From an uncultured Lachnospiraceae bacterium (lineage in GTDB: Bacteria; Bacillota; Clostridia; Lachnospirales; Lachnospiraceae), in the NCBI GenBank assembly GCA_945864145.1, contig CAMBAN010000010.1, positions 1 through 42,507 on the forward strand: 42,507 nucleotides of DNA, read 5' to 3'. A program made the translations under genes and the position numbers. The notes below the pieces were generated by a model, which did no database searches, was not told the DNA's origin, and worked only from the letters and a program-made list of their open reading frames with translations. Positions 16,859 through 25,457 of this stretch are shown here, piece after piece (position 1 is the stretch's first letter; every line of letters begins with the position of its first letter).

Positions 16859-18553
16859 ATGATGAGATCACTTTACTCTGGTGTATCAGGTTTAAAAACA
16901 CACCAGACAAAAATGGACGTTATCGGTAACAATATCGCTAACGTAAACACAACTGCATACAAGAGCATGTCAATTAACTTTTCGGAATTGATGTATCAGA
17001 CAACACAGGCAGCATCTGCACCAAGTGAGTCCCTGGCAGGTACCAATCCAAAACAGATTGGTCTTGGTGTACAGTCAGCAGCTATTTCTACAAAAGTTGA
17101 GGGTGGTGCTACTCAGACAACCGGTAATCCTTTTGATTTAAAGATTAACGGTGATGAATTCTTTATTGTAAGTGATGGCTCACAAACTTACTTTACAAGA
17201 GATGGTTCCTTCTATGTAGACGCAGATGGTAATCTGGCGATGTCAAGCACAGGCTACAAGGTAATGGGCTGGCAGGCCGAGGAAGCAGATGACGGTACCT
17301 TACAGGTAAAGAAGGATACGGTATCTCCACTTGTAGTTATGGATGAAAGCAATAAGACGTATGCAGCAGAATATACAAAGGCAGCAGTAGCAAGTGGTAT
17401 TGTAGACTGGTTCGATGAAAATCAGAGCGATTCCGCAGGAAATATTGTCAGCCTGCAGTTCTATGATAATCTGGGTTACAGCTATACAGCAAAATTCAGT
17501 ATGCATAACGGTTATAAGCCGACTACAACAAAGGAAGATTATACATTCTATGTAGAATTGGAAGGTGTTTATGATTCGAATGGTAAACTGGTAACAGGCA
17601 GTGACAACTTATCATTTGGTTCAGCACAGTCAAACTTCAAACTGACAGGGGAAACCTATGGTGTACAAAACTATACCGTTAATAAGAAGGAAGTAGCATT
17701 AGCAGGTGGAACAACAACTACAACGATTGCCTATGTAAATTATTCAACAACTACAGGTGGTACAACAACTACTACATCAGTTATTTTGTATCCTGCAGAT
17801 TTAACAGGTCTTGCTACTCCGTTACCTGGAACTCCAACTCAGTTGTTTAAAGCAGATGGAACTGTAGATCCAGCCAATGCAGACATCTTCAAAGCCCTTT
17901 ATGGCACAAATATTGATGCGACGGCTATACAATCAAGCAGTGTCGACCCGACCTCAGGTACCTTGACAGTTACAGGAAAAAATATTACCAGTGCAGCAGT
18001 GCTGACCTATTCCGGTACGACGGGCGAATTGATAAGTGGAAAAACATATAATCTGGATTTATCCAGCCTTGGAGATGCATTTACTACGATAGAGATTGAT
18101 TTTACAAAGACAAGTGTATCGGATAATGATGGAAGCTCAACAGTAGCCCTTACAAGAGGTAATACGTCAAAAGGCTTCAAGGGACGTGAGCTTGGTACCT
18201 TACAGGGTGTATCCATCCAGTCAAATGGTATGATTTATGCTTCTTACAGCAATGGTCAGACAAAGCTTCTTGGACAGATTGCAGTTGCTGAGTTTGCCAA
18301 TGCATCAGGACTTCAGAAGGAAGGAGAAAATCTCTACAGCCAGACAAATAACTCCGGTGAGTTCAACGGTATTGGAATTGACATCAGCAGCAATGGTGAT
18401 GCAATGACAACCGGTACTCTGGAAATGAGTAACGTTGACCTGTCCTCTGAATTTACAGAGATGATTACCACCCAGAGAGGATATCAGGCAAACAGCCGTA
18501 TCATTACTGTTTCAGATACCTTGCTGGAAGAACTGGTTAACCTCAAGAGATAA
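16859..18553 (+). CDS. flgE: Flagellar hook protein FlgE
   Basis: A 564-residue hook subunit. It starts MMRSLYSGVSGLKTHQTKMD with VIGNNIANVNTTAYKS, has the central hook domains (GDEFFIVSDGSQTYFTRDGSF) and ends with SSEFTEMITTQRGYQANSR, the C-terminal rod/hook helix. Its length fits FlgE, not the shorter distal-rod proteins. A Thr-rich insertion (about 283-312) lies in the surface-exposed variable domain. TAGGAGG precedes tandem ATGs at 16859 and 16862. It is an export substrate delivered to the FlgD cap. Confidence 0.95.
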   Translation: MMRSLYSGVSGLKTHQTKMDVIGNNIANVNTTAYKSMSINFSELMYQTTQAASAPSESLAGTNPKQIGLGVQSAAISTKVEGGATQTTGNPFDLKINGDEFFIVSDGSQTYFTRDGSFYVDADGNLAMSSTGYKVMGWQAEEADDGTLQVKKDTVSPLVVMDESNKTYAAEYTKAAVASGIVDWFDENQSDSAGNIVSLQFYDNLGYSYTAKFSMHNGYKPTTTKEDYTFYVELEGVYDSNGKLVTGSDNLSFGSAQSNFKLTGETYGVQNYTVNKKEVALAGGTTTTTIAYVNYSTTTGGTTTTTSVILYPADLTGLATPLPGTPTQLFKADGTVDPANADIFKALYGTNIDATAIQSSSVDPTSGTLTVTGKNITSAAVLTYSGTTGELISGKTYNLDLSSLGDAFTTIEIDFTKTSVSDNDGSSTVALTRGNTSKGFKGRELGTLQGVSIQSNGMIYASYSNGQTKLLGQIAVAEFANASGLQKEGENLYSQTNNSGEFNGIGIDISSNGDAMTTGTLEMSNVDLSSEFTEMITTQRGYQANSRIITVSDTLLEELVNLKR

Positions 18554-18563
18554 TAGACAATAG

Positions 18564-18604
18564 AAAAGGGAGTACCACACAAAAAGGGACTCCCTTTCTC
18601 TTTA
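18564..18604 (+). terminator. Terminator-like hairpin after flgE
   Basis: AAAGGGAGT (18565-18573) pairs perfectly with ACTCCCTTT (18589-18597) around a 15-nt loop. The tail TCTCTTT is T-rich but interrupted, so it is probably partial, or an RNA-processing or stability element inside the operon. Confidence 0.55.
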
Positions 18605-18662
18605 GAATAATTATTCTGACATAAGTGTCAGAAAGTAGACAGAAAAGAAAGGCTTGTAGAAA

Positions 18663-18857
18663 ATGATTGAAATAACAAAACTAAATGGTTCTAAGATGCT
18701 GATAAATACCAGTTTGATAGAAACTGTGGAAGAAACACCTGATACTGTTATAACTTTGACATCTGGGAAGAAGATTATTGCGAAAGAAAGTAGACAAGAT
18801 GTCAAAAATTTAGTAAAATTAACTAGAAAAGAATACTTTTCTCGACAACAAGAGTGA
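18663..18857 (+). CDS. flbD: Flagellar FlbD/SwrD family protein
   Basis: A 64-residue small protein starting MIEITKLNGSKMLINTSLIE and ending with a basic helix. This is the FlbD family, called SwrD in B. subtilis, where it raises motor power through the stator. The following genes are motA and motB, which fits that role. It lies after the hairpin that follows flgE, with AGAAAGG about 12 nt upstream as a weak ribosome-binding site. Confidence 0.9.
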   Translation: MIEITKLNGSKMLINTSLIETVEETPDTVITLTSGKKIIAKESRQDVKNLVKLTRKEYFSRQQE

Positions 18858-18892
18858 AAAATAAAAAAATGTGTAAAATTTTCAGAAAATTG

Positions 18893-18921
18893 TTGAAATT
18901 TATGTAACCTTACAGTATTAT
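18893..18921 (+). promoter_or_regulatory. Internal sigma-A promoter upstream of motA
   Basis: TTGAAA (18893-18898), 17 nt, TATTAT (18916-18921): one mismatch from consensus in each box, with ideal spacing. A start near 18928 gives a leader of about 72 nt before motA. It lies in the 142-nt gap between flbD and motA. Confidence 0.78.
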
Positions 18922-18999
18922 AGTTATAAGAGATAAGTCAGCAAAAGTCATGTGGGGACATGACGAAGAAGAGGCTGACAGATAAAGGGGTGTGTAAAA

Positions 19000-19800
19000 G
19001 TGGATTTAGCTTCTTTAATTGGTCTGGTCGCGTGTATCGCGCTTGTATTATTTGGTATAGTTAGTGGTGAAGATGGATTTGCAGCCATTGGCTATTTCCT
19101 GGATCCTGCATCTGCACTGATCACATTTGGTGGTGCGATTTGTGCTTCTTTGGCATCTGTATCTATGCCGGATTTCATAAATGGATTAAAAAGTATTACA
19201 TTAATATTCAAACCGGTAAAAGTAAATGTACCGGAAATGATTGCAAAAATTATCGAGCTTTCCAATGTAGCCAGAAAGGAAGGTTTGCTCTCTTTGGAAG
19301 AGGCAGCAAGCAGCCTGGATGACCCTTTCATGAAGAAAGGAATTTTACTTATCGTCGATGGTACTGACCCTGAGCTGGTTCGTGCAATCATGGAAACAGA
19401 ATTGGATAGTATTGAAAGCAGACATAATAATCGAATTGGATTTTGGGAGACAGTTGCTTCCATGGGTCCTGCCTGGGGTATGATTGGTACCCTGGTTGGA
19501 TTGGTTATCATGTTATATCACATGTCTGACCCTTCTACACTAGGACCATCCATGGCCGTAGCATTGATTACAACATTTTATGGCTCTTTGCTTGCCAACT
19601 GGATTTGTACACCGACAGCTAATAAATTGAAGGCAAACAATGCCATTGAAATTGAAGCAAAGACAATTATGATTGAGGGACTCCTTTCTATTCAGGCAGG
19701 TGAGAACCCAAGAGTTATTGAAGAAAAGTTGAAATCCTTCCTTGCTCCTAAGGATAGACCGGCATCTGCTGATGAAGGAAATGGCGGAGGTGAGGCTTAA
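19000..19800 (+). CDS. motA: Flagellar stator protein MotA
   Basis: A 266-residue inner-membrane stator subunit. It shows the four-helix MotA layout with the large cytoplasmic loop after helix 2 and the signature GPAWGMIGTLVGLVIML, including the conserved proline of helix 3. It starts with GTG, supported by AAAGGGG 9 nt upstream. Stop and the motB start overlap by 1 nt. With MotB it forms the ion channel that drives rotation; proton or sodium use cannot be decided here. Confidence 0.97.
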   Translation: MDLASLIGLVACIALVLFGIVSGEDGFAAIGYFLDPASALITFGGAICASLASVSMPDFINGLKSITLIFKPVKVNVPEMIAKIIELSNVARKEGLLSLEEAASSLDDPFMKKGILLIVDGTDPELVRAIMETELDSIESRHNNRIGFWETVASMGPAWGMIGTLVGLVIMLYHMSDPSTLGPSMAVALITTFYGSLLANWICTPTANKLKANNAIEIEAKTIMIEGLLSIQAGENPRVIEEKLKSFLAPKDRPASADEGNGGGEA

Positions 19801-20693
19801 TGGCCAAAAAGAAAAATATAGTTATCAAAATGGGTCTTGCAGAATGGATGGGAACTTTCTCAGACATGATGACCTTGCTTATGTGTTTCTTTGTTATGTT
19901 GTTCTCCATGTCAAATCTGGATGAAGCAAAATACGATGATGTAGCACAATCCTTTCAACAGACTGTCAGTATTTTCAAAGGCGGGGCAAAAGCAATTGGA
20001 GACGGTATTTTAGTCAGTAATGGTGTCAGCCAGCTGAATATGCTGGATGAATATATCAATTCAACGGGTAAAGTAGCAGAGAGTGAAACAGACGAACTGG
20101 ATTTTGAAGAAAATGCATCAGGCTTAGAGGAAACAGATGCACAGACACTGGCAGAACAGTTAAATGCAACAGAAGAAGAAATCAAACAGCTTCAGGCATC
20201 CATTGCAAATCTTGAGGAAGAAAAAATGCAGCTGTCAGAACAGCTTGCAGAGAAAATAGAGGAAGCACTTTCTGAGAGCATGATGAGCGATAAAGTAGAT
20301 GTGGAATTCAATTCGGATTGTGTCATTCTTACCTTAAATGGTGCATTCCTGTTTGATTCAGGAGATGCGACCATCAAACCTGAGAGCTATGCAGTATTGA
20401 AAAAAATCGGTGTTTTGCTTACCAAATATGCAGACAGCACGATTGAGATAGAAGGACATACAGATTCTGTTCCATTCAATGGCGGAAGATATGAAAACAA
20501 TGATGTATTAAGCAGCTATAGAGCTTTAGCTGTATTCAATTATTTGAAAGAAAATTCGTCTGTTGACCCTTCCATCATGAAACATTCCGGAAGAGGAGAA
20601 TATATGCCAATCGCAGATAATTCCACACCGGAAGGCAGAGCAAAAAACAGACGTGTAGAAATAAAGATATACAATTTATTGAGTGCCTATTAA
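19800..20693 (+). CDS. motB: Flagellar stator protein MotB
   Basis: A 297-residue stator subunit with one N-terminal transmembrane helix containing the ion-carrying Asp22 (FSDMMTLLMCFF), a long charged linker with coiled coil (about 100-160), and a C-terminal OmpA-like peptidoglycan-binding domain (FDSGDATIKPES, EIEGHTDSVPF, NRRVEIKI). It is translationally coupled to motA. Confidence 0.97.
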   Translation: MAKKKNIVIKMGLAEWMGTFSDMMTLLMCFFVMLFSMSNLDEAKYDDVAQSFQQTVSIFKGGAKAIGDGILVSNGVSQLNMLDEYINSTGKVAESETDELDFEENASGLEETDAQTLAEQLNATEEEIKQLQASIANLEEEKMQLSEQLAEKIEEALSESMMSDKVDVEFNSDCVILTLNGAFLFDSGDATIKPESYAVLKKIGVLLTKYADSTIEIEGHTDSVPFNGGRYENNDVLSSYRALAVFNYLKENSSVDPSIMKHSGRGEYMPIADNSTPEGRAKNRRVEIKIYNLLSAY

Positions 20694-20708
20694 AGGGGGA
20701 ACAAAAGA

Positions 20709-21218
20709 ATGAAAAAGAATCTTTTATCAATTATTATTCTTGCCTTGCTGGTAGTAAATATCGTACTTTCAGCAATTATGATGATTAATGTGACAAGTGC
20801 TTCCAAGAAAACAGCACAACTGGTCGCAGACATCTCTACTGTATTACAGTTAGAAATCGACGGATTACCTGATACATCAACAGCAGCTTCTGTTTCTCAG
20901 GCGGATACAGCAGTATATGACCTGGCAACTGAGCTGACCATCCCGTTAAAGAATGATGCAGATGGCACAGCACATTATGCAGTTGGCACCGTATCCTTAT
21001 CTATGGATATGACCCATGAAGACTATGCTACTTACTCAGACCTTTCCACAAGAGAAGGCTTGATTAAGGATATAATTTTTGACGTACTTGGAAATTACAC
21101 CATGGAAGAAGCAAAAGCAAATGCAAGTACTGTTAAAGCAGAAATCTTACAGAGGATTCAGGAATTGTTTGGTTCAACCTTCATTTATGGAGTGTCATTT
21201 AACTTCCTGTATTCATAG
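20709..21218 (+). CDS. fliL: Flagellar basal body-associated protein FliL
   Basis: A 169-residue single-pass membrane protein with a helix at about 6-27 and an extracytoplasmic domain ending in the FliL pattern (LSTREGLIKDIIFDVLGNYTMEE...ILQRIQELFG...GVSFNFLYS). FliL encircles and stabilises the stator, which fits its place between motB and fliM. AAAGGGGGAAC precedes the ATG. Confidence 0.9.
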   Translation: MKKNLLSIIILALLVVNIVLSAIMMINVTSASKKTAQLVADISTVLQLEIDGLPDTSTAASVSQADTAVYDLATELTIPLKNDADGTAHYAVGTVSLSMDMTHEDYATYSDLSTREGLIKDIIFDVLGNYTMEEAKANASTVKAEILQRIQELFGSTFIYGVSFNFLYS

Positions 21219-21276
21219 GAGACAACAAAAAGGAAAAAAGACCTCTTAATTACAGCAACAGGGGGTGATTGGTGAC

Positions 21277-22257
21277 ATGGGAGAGGTACTATCTCAAAAT
21301 GAGATTGACAGTTTGCTGGCAGCGCTAAGCAGTGGCGAACTGGACGTAGAGGACATGCAGGAAAAGGATGAAAAACAGGTTAAAAATTATGATTTCACCC
21401 GTCCTGCCAAGTTCTCAAAAGAGCATCTTAGGACTTTAGGCATGATTTTTGAACATTACGGAAGATTACTATCTACAAATTTACCGGTATATTTGCGGAA
21501 GAACGTACAGGTAAGTGTAGCGAGTTCGGAAACAGTAACCTTTGCAGAATTTTCAAACGCTTTGTCGAACCCGGTATTACTTACGATTGTCAACTTTTCT
21601 CCAATGCAGGGCAGCATCATTATGGAGCTGACCAGTGGCTTGGGCTATGCGATTATTGACAGAATGCTGGGTGGAAAAGGTGAAACTCTTGAAAAAACAA
21701 GAGAGTTCTCAGAAATTGAGATGAGCATTATTGAAAGAATCATGGTTATCTGCATGCAGCTTTTAAGAGAACCATGGAAAAATGTGGCTGATGTCAATCC
21801 TTTCTTGGAAAGAATTGAAACAAATCCACAGTTTGCTCAGATTATTTCACCTAGTGACATGGTTGCACTCGTTACTATGAATGTCAAAATCGGAGATGTG
21901 GAAGGTTTGATGAATGTATGTCTTCCGTTTTTTACATTGGAAACAGTTATGGACAGGTTAAATACCAAATACTGGTTCTCCAATATGCAGAAAATGGATG
22001 ATGAAGACTTTGAACAGTTCCTTGAAGTTATGCTTCGTAAGGTAGATGTTCCGGTCAAAGCAGTACTCGGTAAGAGTGTGATTACAGTCAATGATTTTGT
22101 AAACATTCAAGTGGGAGATATTATCCGACTGGACAGTAAAGTGGATGAAGAACTTGACGTGTATGTCGGAAATATTAAAAAGTTCCAGGCAGTGCCCGGG
22201 GCAAATAAAGAATCTTATGCGGTGAGAATAACATCGGTTAACAGAGAGGAGGAGTAG
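21277..22257 (+). CDS. fliM: Flagellar motor switch protein FliM
   Basis: A 326-residue C-ring protein. The N-terminal CheY-P-binding peptide LSQNEIDSLLAAL is intact, followed by the CheC-like middle domain and a C-terminal SpoA domain. I use the ATG at 21277, giving the family-standard MGEVLSQNEID; GGGGGTGAT (21261-21269) matches the anti-Shine-Dalgarno at eight of nine bases with 7-nt spacing. The GTG at 21265 is within that site and is unlikely. Confidence 0.97.
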   Translation: MGEVLSQNEIDSLLAALSSGELDVEDMQEKDEKQVKNYDFTRPAKFSKEHLRTLGMIFEHYGRLLSTNLPVYLRKNVQVSVASSETVTFAEFSNALSNPVLLTIVNFSPMQGSIIMELTSGLGYAIIDRMLGGKGETLEKTREFSEIEMSIIERIMVICMQLLREPWKNVADVNPFLERIETNPQFAQIISPSDMVALVTMNVKIGDVEGLMNVCLPFFTLETVMDRLNTKYWFSNMQKMDDEDFEQFLEVMLRKVDVPVKAVLGKSVITVNDFVNIQVGDIIRLDSKVDEELDVYVGNIKKFQAVPGANKESYAVRITSVNREEE

Positions 22258-22260
22258 GCA

Positions 22261-23469
22261 ATGGATGGTATGTTATCTCAGGATGAAATAAATGCACTGT
22301 TAAATGGCGTAGATTTAAGCGCTGACAGCGGTTCTGCTTCGGCAGAAGCTGATACGGCAACAGCAACCGTAGATGGTGCAGATGGATTGACAGATGTAGA
22401 AAAGGATGCGATTGGAGAGGTTGCCAATATCAGTATGGGTACCTCAGCAACAACCTTATATTCTTTAGTAAACAAAAAGGTTAACATTACCACACCGGTT
22501 GTTGAAATGACAACTTGGGAAGATGTTATGAATGACTATGAAAAACCTTGTGTATTTATTCAGATTAAATACACCGTAGGTTTAAATGGTACGAACATCT
22601 TAGTTTTGAAGGAACATGACGTAAAGGTCATCACTGACTTAATGATGGGTGGTGACGGTACCAATGTTGATGGAGAAATCAGCGAATTGCACTTAAGTGC
22701 AATTTCGGAAGCGATGAATCAAATGATGGGTTCTTCGGCAACATCTCTTTCTTCCATGCTTGGAAAGACAATTGATATTAGCCCGCCAGAAGCCAGCCTT
22801 GTAAATTTACAGTCAAGAGAACCTAAGGATTTGTCACCGTTCCTTGAGGATAATTTTGTAAAGATTTCCTTCAAGATGCAGATTGAAGATCTGGTTGATT
22901 CCACTTTGATGCAGTTATATCCTTTGGATTTCGCAAAATCTATTTATGATACATTTATGATGCAACAGATGGGAGGAGCAGCACCGGAGCCTGCAGCAGC
23001 ACCGGAACCGACACCTGCACCTGCAGCACCACAGGCAGCAGCACCACAACCGCAGCCAACACCACAGGCACAACCACAAATGGGAATGCCACAGATGGGA
23101 ATGCCGCAGATGGGAATGCCACAGATGGATATGAGTCAGATGGGAATGCCTCCGTATGGAGGAATGCCATATGGTATGAACATTCAGCCTGCACAGTTCC
23201 AGAATTTTGCACCGGGCGGACCGGAAATGGTCAGCTCAGAGAGTATCGGATTGATTAAGGATGTACCACTTGAAGTAACAGTAGAGCTTGGAAGAACAAC
23301 CAAATCCATTTCGGATATTCTGGAATTTGCACCTGGTACCATTATTGAATTAGATAAAATTGCCGGTGAACCGATTGATGTATTGGTAAATGGCAAATTT
23401 GTTGCAAAGGGCGAGGTAGTTGTCATCGAAGAAAGCTTTGGTGTCAGAATCATGGAAATTGTGAAATAA
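22261..23469 (+). CDS. fliY: Flagellar motor switch phosphatase FliY (FliN-type)
   Basis: A 402-residue fusion of a CheC-like CheY-P phosphatase and a FliN/SpoA C-ring domain. It begins with a FliM-like CheY-binding peptide (LSQDEINALLNG). Two phosphatase motifs of the D/S-x3-E-x2-N-x22-P form are present (DAIGEVAN and SAISEAMN). A Pro/Ala- then Met/Pro/Gln-rich linker (about 238-307, with repeated QMGMP) leads to the C-terminal FliN domain (VPLEVTVELGRTTKSISDIL). It starts 3 nt after fliM. Confidence 0.96.
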   Translation: MDGMLSQDEINALLNGVDLSADSGSASAEADTATATVDGADGLTDVEKDAIGEVANISMGTSATTLYSLVNKKVNITTPVVEMTTWEDVMNDYEKPCVFIQIKYTVGLNGTNILVLKEHDVKVITDLMMGGDGTNVDGEISELHLSAISEAMNQMMGSSATSLSSMLGKTIDISPPEASLVNLQSREPKDLSPFLEDNFVKISFKMQIEDLVDSTLMQLYPLDFAKSIYDTFMMQQMGGAAPEPAAAPEPTPAPAAPQAAAPQPQPTPQAQPQMGMPQMGMPQMGMPQMDMSQMGMPPYGGMPYGMNIQPAQFQNFAPGGPEMVSSESIGLIKDVPLEVTVELGRTTKSISDILEFAPGTIIELDKIAGEPIDVLVNGKFVAKGEVVVIEESFGVRIMEIVK

Positions 23470-23486
23470 CAAATGGAGGTTAGCAA

Positions 23487-23849
23487 ATGGCTAAGAAAGT
23501 TTTAATTGTTGATGATGCAGCTTTTATGCGAATGATGATTAAGGATATCCTGACAAAGAACGGATATGAAATTGCAGCAGAAGCTGAAAACGGCAAGGTT
23601 GCCGTAGATAAATACAAAGAAACTTCACCGGATTTGACCTTACTTGATATTACCATGCCTGAGATGGATGGTATTCAGGCACTTAAGGCAATCAAAGCTG
23701 TTGACCCGAATGCAAACTGCATTATGTGTTCTGCGATGGGACAGCAGGCAATGGTTATTGAGGCAATTCAATCCGGTGCAAAGGATTTCATTGTAAAGCC
23801 TTTCCAGGCAGACAGAGTTTTAGAGGCAGTAAAAAAAGTAATTGGTTAA
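23487..23849 (+). CDS. cheY: Chemotaxis response regulator CheY
   Basis: A 120-residue single receiver domain with no output domain. The acidic pair Asp9/Asp10, phospho-acceptor Asp54 (LLDITMPEMDG) and the conserved FIVKPFQ lysine are present. Phosphorylated by CheA, it binds FliM/FliY and is dephosphorylated by FliY and CheC. The position between fliY and fliO is as in B. subtilis. TGGAGG lies upstream of the ATG. Confidence 0.97.
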   Translation: MAKKVLIVDDAAFMRMMIKDILTKNGYEIAAEAENGKVAVDKYKETSPDLTLLDITMPEMDGIQALKAIKAVDPNANCIMCSAMGQQAMVIEAIQSGAKDFIVKPFQADRVLEAVKKVIG

Positions 23850-23868
23850 CAAAGACTAGAAAGGTACA

Positions 23869-24231
23869 GTGACTATTATGACATCTTCAGGTAGCGACTC
23901 CACTGTTCAGTTAATTACAGTAATACTCATTTTTATATTTGTTCTGGCTTTAACCTATATAACAACAAAATTCACAGCGGGGCTTCAGAAATCAAAACTG
24001 GCAAGCCCCAATGTGGAGATTATTGAGACCTTTAAGTTATCGACAAATAAATATGTTCAGATTATAAGAATTGGTAAAAAGTACTATTCTGTCGTTGTTT
24101 GTAAGGATGCCGTCACTTTGATGGGAGAATTGCAGGAGGATGAAATAGAGCTGCCAAAATCAGGAACGGAAGCGACAATGAGTTTTCAAGAAATTTTGAA
24201 CAAGGCAAAAAATTTAAAAGGCAAAAAGTAG
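23869..24231 (+). CDS. fliO: Flagellar biosynthetic protein FliO/FliZ
   Basis: A 120-residue single-pass membrane protein (helix about 14-32) with a basic cytoplasmic domain (VEIIETFKLSTNKYVQIIRIGKKYY) typical of FliO, which helps assemble the FliP pore. GTG 23869 is 4 nt from AAAGG and ATG 23878 is 13 nt away, so the start is uncertain by three residues. It lies directly before fliP. Confidence 0.88.
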   Translation: MTIMTSSGSDSTVQLITVILIFIFVLALTYITTKFTAGLQKSKLASPNVEIIETFKLSTNKYVQIIRIGKKYYSVVVCKDAVTLMGELQEDEIELPKSGTEATMSFQEILNKAKNLKGKK

Positions 24232-24240
24232 GCGAAATGA

Positions 24241-25137
24241 ATGAAAAACTTTAAAAACCGTGAAAAAGCAAAGACATTTTTTTATATGCTGGCAATGGTG
24301 CTTATCCTCATTTTGGCAAACCAGACAGTCAGTTATGCAACAGAATATGATGATGATGTGTTAGCGGATTCTGTTCTGTCGAATGAACCAAACGTAGATG
24401 AGAACAGAACAAATATCGATGACCCTGGAACAGCAGAAACAGCAGATGACTTAAAGAAGTTAAATATCGCACAGAATCTGACCATTACTTATGATAATGG
24501 AAATGGTGAGCTGAATGGTTCTCTAAGAATTTTACTGATTTTAACAGCACTTTCTTTGATACCGTTTTTGCTGATTACGATTACTTCCTTTACCAGAATT
24601 TTGATTGTACTAAGCTTTACCAGACAAGCATTAAATACAACATCGGCACCACCCAATCAGGTATTGGTTGCAATTTCTTTATTCCTTACTTTCTTTATCA
24701 TGCAGCCTGTTTTTTCGAAGGTATACACAGAAGCAGTTGTACCATATGATGCAGGTGAGATTTCTTTAGAAGAAGGGATTACCAAGGCACTTGATCCATT
24801 ACGAGAGTTTATGTATGAACAGACTCAGGTAAAAGATGTAGATGCTTTTATGCAGATAGCAAATCAGCCTTGGGATGGAGAGTCTTTGGCAGATATTCCA
24901 ACTTCGGTGCTGATTCCAAGCTTCATTATCAGTGAGCTTAGAACTGCATTTATCATAGGCTTTATGATTTACATACCGTTTATTGTGATTGATATGGTAG
25001 TTGCATCGGTACTGATGAGTATGGGTATGATGATGTTACCACCAACGACCATTTCCATGCCGTTCAAAATTTTACTGTTTGTTTTGGCAGACGGTTGGAA
25101 TTTAGTCATTGTCAATTTGGTTAGAACCTTTTACTAA
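24241..25137 (+). CDS. fliP: Flagellar export gate protein FliP
   Basis: A 298-residue export-gate subunit with a cleavable signal sequence (about 1-33), a short acidic extracytoplasmic stretch, and the FliP core: LSLIPFLLITITSFTRILIV, then LRTAFIIGFMIYIPFIVIDMVV and SMGMMMLPPTTISMPFKILLF. It forms the export pore with FliQ and FliR. The acidic N-terminal region makes it longer than the usual 220-260 residues. Confidence 0.97.
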   Translation: MKNFKNREKAKTFFYMLAMVLILILANQTVSYATEYDDDVLADSVLSNEPNVDENRTNIDDPGTAETADDLKKLNIAQNLTITYDNGNGELNGSLRILLILTALSLIPFLLITITSFTRILIVLSFTRQALNTTSAPPNQVLVAISLFLTFFIMQPVFSKVYTEAVVPYDAGEISLEEGITKALDPLREFMYEQTQVKDVDAFMQIANQPWDGESLADIPTSVLIPSFIISELRTAFIIGFMIYIPFIVIDMVVASVLMSMGMMMLPPTTISMPFKILLFVLADGWNLVIVNLVRTFY

Positions 25138-25157
25138 CCTGCTAAGGGAGGCTTGTT

Positions 25158-25427
25158 ATGCAGACAGAAATCGTTACAGACGTTATGCAGAGTGCATTAT
25201 TTCTGGTATTGAAAACCGCAGCACCAATGCTGTTAATTTCTTTAGTGATTGGTCTTGTTGTCAGTATTTTCCAGACAGTAACATCCATTCAGGAGCAGAC
25301 ACTTACCTTTGTACCGAAAATGGTGGGTATGTTTTTGGGACTGATGCTAATTGGTCATTGGATGCTCAACAATTTAACGACCTTTATGGAGGAGCTGTGG
25401 AGAGATTTTTCCATTTATATCCGATAA
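25158..25427 (+). CDS. fliQ: Flagellar export gate protein FliQ
   Basis: An 89-residue protein with two hydrophobic helices and the FliQ motif LISLVIGLVVSIFQTVTSIQEQTLTF (split here: VSIFQTVTSIQEQT is the core). GGGAGG precedes the ATG. It is in the fliP-fliQ-fliR order of the export gate. Confidence 0.96.
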   Translation: MQTEIVTDVMQSALFLVLKTAAPMLLISLVIGLVVSIFQTVTSIQEQTLTFVPKMVGMFLGLMLIGHWMLNNLTTFMEELWRDFSIYIR

Positions 25428-25457
25428 AACAAAACGGAAAGGAGCACGACAGACAGC

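Noticed and set aside
25420-25427. TCCGATAA sigma-28-like -10 at the end of fliQ
   Set aside because: No TAAA-like -35 at 15 nt (AGAG is present instead).
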